Positions 57,488 through 64,000 of a DNA stretch of 64,000 nt are shown piece after piece; within the stretch, counting starts at the first letter, position 1, and the number at the start of each line of letters is the position of its first letter. The notes beneath the pieces are model-generated. The model did no database searches, was not told the origin of the DNA, and saw only the letters and a list, made by a program, of their open reading frames with translations. The stretch is taken from assembly GCF_011059135.1 (NCBI RefSeq), contig NZ_JAALGD010000008.1:124001-188000 (forward strand). The letters are read 5' to 3'. Source of the DNA: Brevibacillus sp. SYP-B805 (lineage in GTDB: Bacteria; Bacillota; Bacilli; Brevibacillales; Brevibacillaceae). The position numbers and the translations under genes were made by a program.

Positions 57488-57763
57488 ATGAAGGTAAAAG
57501 TATTCGCGAACTTTCGCGAAATCTGCCAGAGCAAGATTGTGGATGTTCCCAGTCAGGAAGGCGATCGCGTCATCGACATCCTCGAATCCCTGGTGAAGCT
57601 CTATCCGCCCCTGGAACCGGAAGTGTTCACGGAGGAGCGCACGCTGAAGCCGTTCGTGCATGTCTTTCTCAACGGCCGCAACATCATTCACGAAGACGGC
57701 CTCAACACCCGCGTGAGGGAAGAGGACCAATTCGCTCTTTTTCCGCCGGTTGCCGGAGGGTGA
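57488..57763 (+). CDS. moaD: MoaD-type sulfur-carrier protein (AOR-associated)
   Basis: A 91-residue ubiquitin-fold protein: MKVKVFANFREICQSKIVDV at the start and FALFPPVAGG at the C-terminus, where the final Gly-Gly is the site adenylated by MoeB/ThiF and turned into a thiocarboxylate. It supplies sulfur for the pterin dithiolene. This is a second MoaD besides the fused copy in moaDE, and it sits beside the tungsten enzyme gene, so it may serve the tungsten cofactor. AAGGAG lies 11 bp before ATG 57488. It is followed after 4 bp by a small gene of unknown role. Confidence 0.9.
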   Translation: MKVKVFANFREICQSKIVDVPSQEGDRVIDILESLVKLYPPLEPEVFTEERTLKPFVHVFLNGRNIIHEDGLNTRVREEDQFALFPPVAGG

Positions 57764-57767
57764 CGGG

Positions 57768-58031
57768 ATGGAGACCACCCTTGAGTTCCGGGGCATTCCC
57801 GCCCGCCAGCTGATCGCCTACCTGCAGGAGCTGGGCGGTCTGCAGGAGGACGCCTCCTCTCCGATCCTCGGCGAGGGCTGGGAAGCGGAGATCGTAAGGG
57901 AAGAGGAGGTACAGATCACCTCCCGCTTCCGCGTAAACGCCGTATTCATCCGGTTTCGGGCCGAGACGGAAGAGAAGCTGGCCCAACTCCTGGCTGCCTT
58001 GCGCAAAAAAACGATGCGGGTCGGCGGATAA
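57768..58031 (+). CDS. Small protein paired with MoaD (possible MoaD-related C-terminal domain family)
   Basis: An 87-residue alpha/beta protein: METTLEFRGIPARQLIAYLQ, a middle VQITSRFRVNAVFIRFRAETEE, and KKTMRVGG at the end, again a double glycine. It may correspond to the C-terminal domain of MoaD-related proteins known from Thermus (DUF1952), here as a separate gene; this is uncertain. GGAGGGTGA precedes ATG 57768, 4 bp after the moaD stop, so the two are co-translated. It lies between moaD and the AOR gene. A partner in sulfur transfer or in AOR maturation is the simplest guess. Confidence 0.7.
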   Translation: METTLEFRGIPARQLIAYLQELGGLQEDASSPILGEGWEAEIVREEEVQITSRFRVNAVFIRFRAETEEKLAQLLAALRKKTMRVGG

Positions 58032-58043
58032 TCAAATGGTTTA

Positions 58044-58073
58044 AAAAAGGTGGAAGGATCCTTCCACCTTTTT
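58044..58073. terminator. Bidirectional intrinsic terminator
   Basis: A fully palindromic hairpin, AAAAAGGTGGAAGGATC and its complement, with A and T runs on both sides. It separates the converging moaD operon and AOR gene. Confidence 0.9.
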
Positions 58074-58089
58074 GCTTATGCGTATGGGT

Positions 58090-59898
58090 TCAGATGATTT
58101 GAAGCTCCCGCAATTTCTCTTCCGGAACGACTCCATCCACCCAGCCGCGCGCCTTGTAGTATTCATCCAGCATGATATCCATCCGGCTGACGTGTCCGGC
58201 GCTGTTGCCGGTCCCCGGCTCCTCGGTGAAGCGTTTCGGCAGGTAGTCATCCTCCCGCTTGTTATAGCCGGCCAGGTTGTTGTAATAGCGCTCCAGGTTG
58301 TAAATGCGCTCGCCGATTTTCAGCACATCGTCGGCCGTAATGGGGATGCCGGTCATGGCCGCATACTGTTCCGCATAGTGTTCCGCATTCTCGGAGAACG
58401 ACGAGAATTTGCACACATCCATCGAATCGGAGAAGGCGAACAGGTCCTGGAAGATTTTCAAGAGCTCACCCTTGCCTTCAGGTTTCAGGCGGTCGGTTGG
58501 CTCCGGAATGCCGGCGATCTCGCTAGCCACCGTATAGCCGCGCAGGTGGCACGCCCCGCGGTTGCTGGTCGCATAGCCAAGACCGATTCCCTGGATGCCG
58601 CGCGGATCGTAGGCCGGAATCGACTGACCCTTGCAAACCATGGCCAGGTTGGGGTCGCCGAACGCCGCAGCGGCTCTGGCGGTGCCTTCCGCCAGCACGT
58701 CGCCGATGCCGCGGCGGAACACGAGCGCTTCCGTCAGCTCGATCATCCGGTCGGCGTCTCCCCAGGTGAGTTCTTCCGCAACCAACCCCTTCTCCACCGC
58801 TTCCATCATGCAGGAAAGGGTATTGCCCAGCTCGATCGTATCGATGCCGTATTCGTTGCACATGTTGATGAGATACGCGATGGCGTTGGCGTCGCTCAAT
58901 CCGCAGTTGGCACCCAGCGCCCAGCCGGACTCATACTCGAAGCTTTCGACCCGGGTCTTGTACTTGCCTTCCTTCACTTCCACTTCCTTCTTGCAGGCCA
59001 CCGGACAGGCGTGACAGGTATTGTCGGCTACCAGTATGGTGGCGTTCACCGTTTCGCCGCTGTGCCCTTCCGCCTGGTCGAAGTGCGTATACTTGGAATT
59101 CATGGTCGGCAAAGCGCCCACCTCGTTGATGATGCTGGTGAGCACGTTTGTGCCGTAGACCGACAGCCCGCCTTTCTTCGGAGCGGTCAACCCGCCTTCC
59201 ATGATCGCTTTCAGCGCCTTTTGATTGGCCTGTTTGTACTCTTCGTCCTTGGCCGGCTGCGGCATGTTCCCTTTTTGGGAAGCCTTGATGACGATCGCCT
59301 TCAGGTTCTTGTACCCCGCAACCGCGCCGGTGCCGCCCCGGCCGGCGGAACGATCATGCTCATTCATGAAATTGGCGAAGCGCACCAGATTTTCTCCCGC
59401 TTGTCCGATGCACATCACGCTCAGGTCTTCTTTGCCGTAGCGCTGCTGCATGGTCCGGATCGTCTCGCGCGTCCCTTTTCCCCAGACATCACTCGCATCG
59501 CGAAGCTCCGCCTGCCCGTTCTCCACGTACAGGTAGACCGGATGATCGCTCTTTCCGGTGAAAATGATATTGTCCACGCCTGCCCATTTCAGGCGGGCCG
59601 CCGTCCAGCCCCCCATGTGCGAATCGGTCACCGTACCGGTCAAAGGCGATTTGGTGACGACGCACAGCCGGCCGCTCATGGTGGAGCGCGATCCGGTCAC
59701 AGGGCCCGTCATGATGCACAGCATGTTCTCTGCCGAGAGCGGTTCCACCTGCGGGCCGTTGTCAAACACATACTTGACGCCAAGCCCGCGCCCTCCTACA
59801 TACTTTCTCGCCAGCTCTTCGTCGATCTCCCGGTAGGAGACGGTTCCATCCGTCAGATTGACCAGGATCTCCCGGTTTTTGAAACCACCCAATGCCAT
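58090..59898 (-). CDS. aor: Aldehyde:ferredoxin oxidoreductase family tungsten enzyme
   Basis: A 602-residue enzyme that oxidises aldehydes to acids, passing electrons to ferredoxin, with a tungsto-bispterin and one 4Fe-4S cluster. AOR N-domain: RKYVGGRGLGVKYVFD, GPVTGSRSTMSGRLCVVTKSP, DSHMGGWTAARLKWAG. Cluster ligands are C295, C298, C302 in CHACPVAC and C496 in MDVCKF, equivalent to the four in Pyrococcus AOR, so it should be active. GGAGGGG precedes ATG 59898. tupABC, moeB and moaD surround it, supporting tungsten rather than molybdenum. A cre-like site lies 32 bp upstream of the start. Confidence 0.94.
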   Translation of the reverse strand: MALGGFKNREILVNLTDGTVSYREIDEELARKYVGGRGLGVKYVFDNGPQVEPLSAENMLCIMTGPVTGSRSTMSGRLCVVTKSPLTGTVTDSHMGGWTAARLKWAGVDNIIFTGKSDHPVYLYVENGQAELRDASDVWGKGTRETIRTMQQRYGKEDLSVMCIGQAGENLVRFANFMNEHDRSAGRGGTGAVAGYKNLKAIVIKASQKGNMPQPAKDEEYKQANQKALKAIMEGGLTAPKKGGLSVYGTNVLTSIINEVGALPTMNSKYTHFDQAEGHSGETVNATILVADNTCHACPVACKKEVEVKEGKYKTRVESFEYESGWALGANCGLSDANAIAYLINMCNEYGIDTIELGNTLSCMMEAVEKGLVAEELTWGDADRMIELTEALVFRRGIGDVLAEGTARAAAAFGDPNLAMVCKGQSIPAYDPRGIQGIGLGYATSNRGACHLRGYTVASEIAGIPEPTDRLKPEGKGELLKIFQDLFAFSDSMDVCKFSSFSENAEHYAEQYAAMTGIPITADDVLKIGERIYNLERYYNNLAGYNKREDDYLPKRFTEEPGTGNSAGHVSRMDIMLDEYYKARGWVDGVVPEEKLRELQII

Positions 59899-59929
59899 GT
59901 CTGCCCCTCCTTTTTTTTTCCGCGTCATG

Positions 59930-59943
59930 TGAAAGTGCTTTCA
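59930..59943. promoter_or_regulatory. cre-like palindrome upstream of the AOR gene
   Basis: TGAAAG-TG-CTTTCA, a 14-bp near-perfect palindrome with one mismatch to the CcpA cre consensus (the central CG reads TG). It lies 32 bp before the aor start, so catabolite repression by CcpA is possible. Confidence 0.45.
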
Positions 59944-60086
59944 TGTTTTTCTCTATTTCGACTTTTATGAATCATTTTCCTTCTATATGCCGCCAGGATA
60001 TTGAAAAAAATGTCAATCGAAGCGATGCCCTCCATTGGAATGATCTAGCAAAAAAGGATTGCGCTAGCATTGAATCATCAAGTATG

Positions 60087-60114
60087 TTGGTTTTATACCA
60101 CGATTTGCTAGAAT
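60087..60114 (+). promoter_or_regulatory. Possible tupA promoter
   Basis: TTGGTT (60087-60092), 16-bp spacer, TAGAAT (60109-60114). The -10 box is only 20 bp before the tupA ATG, giving a very short leader. The rest of the 235-bp aor-tupA gap has TAGCA/TGCTA-like repeats but no clear operator. Confidence 0.4.
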
Positions 60115-60133
60115 CCATGAGGGAGGGATCGCC

Positions 60134-60988
60134 ATGAAAGTTTGTCAGCTGCGACATTTCTATTTGTTGCTCACTCTTCTTTGTTTGCTTGTTGCTGCCT
60201 GTGGAACCGCTACCACTGCCAGCACGGGTTCCCCTCCGCCGCCTGCCGACGCTCCGGCCCGGGAGATCCTGCTTGCCACCACCACGAGCACGCAGGATTC
60301 GGGGCTCCTGGATGCAATCCTGCCCGTCTTTGAAAAGGAATCCGGCATTAAGGTTAAGGTGGTCGCAGTCGGCACCGGCCAGGCGATCAAGATGGGCGAG
60401 GACGGGGATGCCGACGTCCTGCTCGTTCACTCGCGCAAGGATGAGGATGCATTTGTCGCCAAAGGGTTGGGCGTCAATGCCTACGACGTGATGTACAACC
60501 AGTTCTACCTTGTCGGGCCCGCTGCAGACCCTGCCGGGGTAAAAACGGCGAAAACGGCGGCGGAAGCGTTCGAGCGCATTGCCAAGGCGAAGGCTCTCTT
60601 CATCTCGCGCGGTGACGATTCCGGCACGGACAAGAAGGAAAAAAGCATCTGGAAAGAGGCCCAGATCACGCCGTCCGGCGACTGGTATCTCTCCTCCGGT
60701 CAAGGAATGGGGGCGACGCTGCAGATCGCGGACGAAAAGCAGGCGTACACCTTGACCGACGAAGCGACTTTCCTGTCCCGCAAACTGGGTCTCGTCGTGT
60801 TGATGCAGGGGGAAAAATCCCTGCTGAACCCATATGGGGTGATCCAGGTGGCATCCACCAAGAAGCAAGAGGAAGTCGGCCAATTCATCGCCTTCTTGAC
60901 CGGCCCGGAAGGTCAGCGGTTGATCGGGGAGTACGGCAAGGATAAGTACGGCAAAGGACTGTTCGTGCCAAACGCGAAAAAACGATAG
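60134..60988 (+). CDS. tupA: Tungstate-binding lipoprotein TupA
   Basis: A 284-residue lipoprotein with lipobox LVAAC (Cys23). The mature protein begins with the oxyanion-binding ATTTSTQDSGLLDAILPVFE, the TTTS motif typical of TupA rather than ModA, then TGQAIKMGEDGDADVLLVHS and RGDDSGTDKKEKSIW. It catches tungstate outside the cell with high selectivity over molybdate. GAGGGAGGG precedes ATG 60134. It is first in the tupABC-moeB operon, divergent from the tungsten enzyme gene. Confidence 0.94.
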   Translation: MKVCQLRHFYLLLTLLCLLVAACGTATTASTGSPPPPADAPAREILLATTTSTQDSGLLDAILPVFEKESGIKVKVVAVGTGQAIKMGEDGDADVLLVHSRKDEDAFVAKGLGVNAYDVMYNQFYLVGPAADPAGVKTAKTAAEAFERIAKAKALFISRGDDSGTDKKEKSIWKEAQITPSGDWYLSSGQGMGATLQIADEKQAYTLTDEATFLSRKLGLVVLMQGEKSLLNPYGVIQVASTKKQEEVGQFIAFLTGPEGQRLIGEYGKDKYGKGLFVPNAKKR

Positions 60989-60998
60989 GAGAACGTCT

Positions 60999-61661
60999 AT
61001 GCTTCTGTCGCCAAACGTAGTGGAAATCATTCTGCTCTCTTTAAAGGTGACGACAACGGCGGTGCTGGCGGGCGCCTTAGCGGGCATCCCCCTCGGGGCG
61101 CTGCTGGGGCTCTACTCTTTCCCCGGCAAGCGGCTGATCGTGGCCCTGGTGTTCACGTGCATGGGGTTGCCCCCGGTACTCATCGGTGTTGTGATCTATC
61201 TTATGCTTTCCAGGAGCGGTCCGCTTGGGTCCATGGAGCTGCTTTTCACTCCGCAGGCCATGATCCTGGCCCAATTCCTGCTTGTGACCCCCATCATCAT
61301 CGGCCTTACCATGACGGCCGTCCAGGCCAAGGACCGCTCCTACCGGGAGACGGCCAAAAGCCTCGGGGCCAGCCGGCCGCAAATGATCTGGACCATCATC
61401 AAGGAAGCGCGCAGGGGCATTTGGTCAGGAATTGCCGCCGCCTATGGCCGGGCGATCGCGGAGGTGGGCGCCGTCATGCTGGTGGGTGGAAACATTGAGC
61501 ATCACACCCGCGTGATGACGACCGCCATCATTCTGGAGACGCGGATGGGTCATTTTACGGAAGGATTGCAATTGGGCCTCGTCCTGCTCCTGGTCAGCTT
61601 CGCGTTCAACAGCGTCTTGATGCTGGGCATGATGGAGCAATTACGTGCATACAGGAGATAG
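60999..61661 (+). CDS. tupB: Tungstate ABC transporter permease TupB
   Basis: A 220-residue permease with about five helices. GIPLGALLGLYSFPGKRLIVALVFTCMGLPPVLIGVV is a family landmark, and the EAA loop is RETAKSLGASRPQMIWTIIKEARRG, which docks on TupC. AGGAGAACG precedes ATG 60999, 10 bp after tupA. It forms the membrane pore of the tungstate importer. Confidence 0.93.
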   Translation: MLLSPNVVEIILLSLKVTTTAVLAGALAGIPLGALLGLYSFPGKRLIVALVFTCMGLPPVLIGVVIYLMLSRSGPLGSMELLFTPQAMILAQFLLVTPIIIGLTMTAVQAKDRSYRETAKSLGASRPQMIWTIIKEARRGIWSGIAAAYGRAIAEVGAVMLVGGNIEHHTRVMTTAIILETRMGHFTEGLQLGLVLLLVSFAFNSVLMLGMMEQLRAYRR

Positions 61662-61669
61662 AAGACAAA

Positions 61670-62410
61670 ATGACAGGACTGCGCATTCATCACCTGCTGG
61701 TATCCGCCGGGAACAGGGAAATCCTGCGAATTGAACAGGCCGCGTTTGCAACCGGCCGGATCCATGCCGTCGTCGGGCCAAGCGGAGCGGGCAAGAGTAC
61801 GCTTCTGCGGGCGATCAACCTGCTGGAACGGCCTGTTACCGGACATCTTTACTTCTGGGAGCATGAGCTCTCCCTGGCGGCTCACTCCGCCGCGCAGGCG
61901 CTGGCCATCCAGCGGCAGATGGTGCTGGTTGCCCAGCAGCCGGTGATGTTCCAGGCCACGGTTTTCGACAATGTCGCGTTGGGGTTGCGCTACCGGAAGA
62001 TCGATAAACAGACGATCGCGGCAAAAGTAACGCGCGCCCTCGAAAGGGTGGAGCTCGCCTCCATCGCCAAGCAGCAGGCAACTACCCTCTCCGGGGGCGA
62101 GGCGCAGCGGGTCGCATTGGCCCGGGCCATCGTGCTGGAACCGCGGCTGCTGCTCCTGGATGAACCCACAGCCAGCCTTGACCCCTACAATGTCACGATT
62201 ATCGAGCAGGTGATCCGCTCGCTGAACCGGGAGCAGGGGACGACGGTGATCATGGTTACCCATAATCTGGCTCAAGCCAGACGGCTGGCGGATGCCTGCC
62301 TCTTCCTGCACAAGGGACAGCTTGTGGAAATGAGCGATGCGGACACGTTCTTTCGCTCTCCGCGCAGCGCGGAGCTGCAGGACTTTCTGTCCGGCCGCAT
62401 GATCTGCTAG
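61670..62410 (+). CDS. tupC: Tungstate ABC transporter ATP-binding protein TupC
   Basis: A 246-residue ATPase with Walker A GPSGAGKSTLLRAINLLERP (about residues 36-55), signature LSGGEAQRVALARAI, Walker B LLLLDEPTASLDPYN and switch His in MVTHNLAQARR. It powers tungstate import with TupA and TupB. The ribosome site is weak (GATAGAAGA), and it lies 8 bp behind tupB, so coupling is likely. There is no C-terminal TOBE domain of the ModC kind. Confidence 0.93.
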   Translation: MTGLRIHHLLVSAGNREILRIEQAAFATGRIHAVVGPSGAGKSTLLRAINLLERPVTGHLYFWEHELSLAAHSAAQALAIQRQMVLVAQQPVMFQATVFDNVALGLRYRKIDKQTIAAKVTRALERVELASIAKQQATTLSGGEAQRVALARAIVLEPRLLLLDEPTASLDPYNVTIIEQVIRSLNREQGTTVIMVTHNLAQARRLADACLFLHKGQLVEMSDADTFFRSPRSAELQDFLSGRMIC

Positions 62411-62435
62411 AACGCCAAAGGGGGTATGGGGGTAC

Positions 62436-63473
62436 ATGGATAAACGGGACCTGGAACGCTATTCCAGACAAATCCTGTTCAAGCCGATCGGTTTGGAAGG
62501 TCAGGAGCGATTGCGGCGCGGACGCGTGGCCGTCGTCGGAATGGGGGCGCTGGGCAGCGTGCTGGCCAATCACATGGTGCGGGCCGGAATCGGCTTTCTC
62601 CGCTTGATTGACCGCGATTTTGTGGAAGAGAGCAATCTGCAGCGGCAGATGCTCTACGATGAGTCGGATGCCCGCCAGCATCTGCCGAAAGCGGTGGCCG
62701 CCGCCGCCAAACTGTCGGCCATCGATTCGTCCGTAACCCTCGATGCGGTGGTGGATGACCTGCATGCGTTCAATGCGGAACAGTATCTGGGCGACGTTGA
62801 TCTCATCCTGGATGGTACGGACAACTTTCACACCCGTTATCTGATCAACGACGTTTCCGTCAAACACCGGATCCCGTGGATCTACGGCGGGGCGGTCGGC
62901 GCCAGAGGGATGTTTGCCGTCTTTCAGCCGCCCGAGACCCCCTGCTACCGCTGTCTCTTCCCCCACATCCCCGGTGGACGCGGGGAGACATGCGATACCG
63001 TCGGGGTGATCGGGCCGATCATTCATCTCATCGCTTCGTGTCAGGCAGCCGAAGCATTGAAGCTGCTGACAGGCGCAGTCAGGGAGCGGAATCCCCAACT
63101 GGAGCAGTTTGATCTGTGGCATCATGAGCACGTCCAGATCGACATCTCGGCGGGCAAACATGAGAACTGCCCCGCCTGCGGTCAAGGGATCTACGCTTTT
63201 CTGGAACAGTCCGACCAGCATGAAGATGCGTATACCACGCTCTGCGGGCGGGATACCGTCCAGATCGCTCCCGCACAACCGCGCTCGCTTGATCTGGAGG
63301 AACTGTCCAAAAGGCTTGCTGCCATCGGCCGTGTGGAGCGCAATCCGTTTCTGCTCCGTTTCACCGTCGATCCGTATACGCTGGTCATTTTTCCGGATGG
63401 CCGCGTCCTTGTGCAAGGCACACAAGAGATCGCCGTCGCCAAAACGCTGCATGCCAAATATGTCGGCAGCTGA
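62436..63473 (+). CDS. moeB: MoeB/ThiF-type adenylyltransferase activating MoaD
   Basis: A 345-residue E1-like enzyme. RYSRQILFKPIGLEGQERL at the start, the nucleotide-binding VVGMGALGSVLANHMVRAG (about 34-52), Arg in SNLQRQMLY, DGTDNFHTRYLIND, zinc ligands in CYRC and CPAC, and the conserved TCDTVGVIGPI with its cysteine. A C-terminal extension of about 80 residues follows the core. It adenylates the Gly-Gly end of a MoaD protein so that sulfur can be added; the neighbouring AOR-associated MoaD is the likely client. GGGGGTAC lies just before ATG 62436, 25 bp after tupC. It could also be ThiF for thiamine, but the context favours cofactor synthesis. Confidence 0.9.
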   Translation: MDKRDLERYSRQILFKPIGLEGQERLRRGRVAVVGMGALGSVLANHMVRAGIGFLRLIDRDFVEESNLQRQMLYDESDARQHLPKAVAAAAKLSAIDSSVTLDAVVDDLHAFNAEQYLGDVDLILDGTDNFHTRYLINDVSVKHRIPWIYGGAVGARGMFAVFQPPETPCYRCLFPHIPGGRGETCDTVGVIGPIIHLIASCQAAEALKLLTGAVRERNPQLEQFDLWHHEHVQIDISAGKHENCPACGQGIYAFLEQSDQHEDAYTTLCGRDTVQIAPAQPRSLDLEELSKRLAAIGRVERNPFLLRFTVDPYTLVIFPDGRVLVQGTQEIAVAKTLHAKYVGS

Positions 63474-63500
63474 AAGCAAATACAGGAGGAGGCGACTAGA

Positions 63501-64000
63501 TTGGCAATCACGATCCGCCCGGCATCTCCCCACGATCTGGGCGCCATACATGAACTATGGCATACGGGAGAAAAGGGAGACGGGCCGGCCCCGCCGTTCA
63601 GCCCGACCCCGCCGGTATTTTTCACCCACGAACTGAAGACAGGTGACATGTATGTGGCCGAGCATGATGGGCGCATTCTGGGCTTCCTCTCCTTGCTCAC
63701 GCGCGATTCCATCTGCTATATTGCCGAGTTTTTCGTTCATCGGGACCATAAGGACGCCCGGATCGGGGGTACCCTCCTGCGGGAAGCGCTGCCGCAGGAC
63801 GGCCGGACGATCTGCACCTTCAGTTCGCAGGATTTCCGGGCCCTCTCCTTGTACATTCGTTCCCGGATGACGCCCTTGTGGCCAAACTTCCAGCTTCGTG
63901 TGGCCCCATCCGACCTGGCCACACTGCCGGAGCATGATGTGGAGATCGTCGAAACCGCTCCCGATGACCCCCGCCTTTTGGAGTGGGACAGCTTGGTCAG
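63501..64000 (+). CDS. GNAT-like N-acetyltransferase, 3' end cut by window edge
   Basis: At least 166 residues, reading off the right edge. LAITIRPASPHDLGAIHELW is a typical Gcn5-like first strand and helix, and MYVAEHDGRILGFLSLL and CYIAEFFVHRDHKDARIGGTLL match the substrate strand and acetyl-CoA loop region, although the loop RxxGxG/A reads DARIGG. The TTG start at 63501 has AGGAGGAGG 8 bp upstream. It follows moeB by 27 bp and may be in the same operon; a role in the tungsten pathway is unproven. Confidence 0.75.
   Translation, partial: MAITIRPASPHDLGAIHELWHTGEKGDGPAPPFSPTPPVFFTHELKTGDMYVAEHDGRILGFLSLLTRDSICYIAEFFVHRDHKDARIGGTLLREALPQDGRTICTFSSQDFRALSLYIRSRMTPLWPNFQLRVAPSDLATLPEHDVEIVETAPDDPRLLEWDSLV

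Overview
The window looks like the chromosome of a GC-rich member of the Bacillales (Firmicutes). The best pointers are near-textbook Bacillus-type genes: gltC beside the glutamate synthase large subunit, the mrfA-mrfB (yprA-yprB) repair pair, ABC-F proteins of the YfmR and YkpA types, pdxK, and strong AGGAGG-type ribosome binding sites with many TTG/GTG starts. A thermophilic Brevibacillus-like organism would fit, but this is inference. There is no phage, IS element, rRNA or CRISPR array; one tRNA gene, tRNA-Leu(CAG), is present.

Region 1 (1-32.8 kb) is mostly housekeeping. It holds a truncated quinone oxidoreductase, an ArsR repressor and the SDR gene it probably controls, an MdtG-like exporter, an acyl-CoA synthetase, aspartokinase, glutamate synthase with divergent gltC and GltC-box-like palindromes, a fumarase/aspartase-type lyase behind a possible attenuator, cheW, two ABC-F genes, an FkbM methyltransferase with a TPR glycosyltransferase, mrfAB, an RsiV-like protein, a TrpXYZ-type ABC transporter with two binding proteins, a DHA2 exporter and a bactofilin-like protein. 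A dispersed repeat of about 95 bp occurs twice, each time between a stop codon and the terminator behind it.

Region 2 (32.8-48.05 kb) carries a small envelope pair (a coiled-coil membrane protein and a phosphodiester glycosidase) and then a 12-gene minus-strand operon of about 13.4 kb. In transcription order it encodes a sugar-type binding lipoprotein, two permeases, FOUR tandem ADP-ribosylglycohydrolase-family proteins, a LacI regulator, a CitE/HpcH-like lyase, an ADP-forming acyl-CoA synthetase, a DUF624 membrane protein and ribokinase. A consensus-like promoter with two identical TTAAACGTTTAA operators sits in front. I infer an inducible pathway that imports a ribosylated or ADP-ribosylated compound, cleaves it, phosphorylates the ribose and activates an acyl part through CoA. 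The first hydrolase copy has lost its metal-binding motifs. This is the best candidate for an undescribed system.

Region 3 (48.1-64 kb) starts with tRNA-Leu, NAD(P)H-hydrate repair (nnr), a 53-codon acidic ORF, rarD and pdxK. It then becomes a molybdenum/tungsten-cofactor island: a MoaD-MoaE fusion, moaA, a MoeA-PBP fusion, moeA, a stand-alone MoaD plus a small unknown partner that also ends in Gly-Gly, a tungsten-type aldehyde:ferredoxin oxidoreductase, tupABC tungstate importer genes, a MoeB/ThiF adenylyltransferase and a partial GNAT-like gene. Between moaDE and moaA lies a highly structured segment of 257 bp, flanked by two identical 24-bp copies of a terminator hairpin. It could be a new non-coding RNA or a small inserted element.
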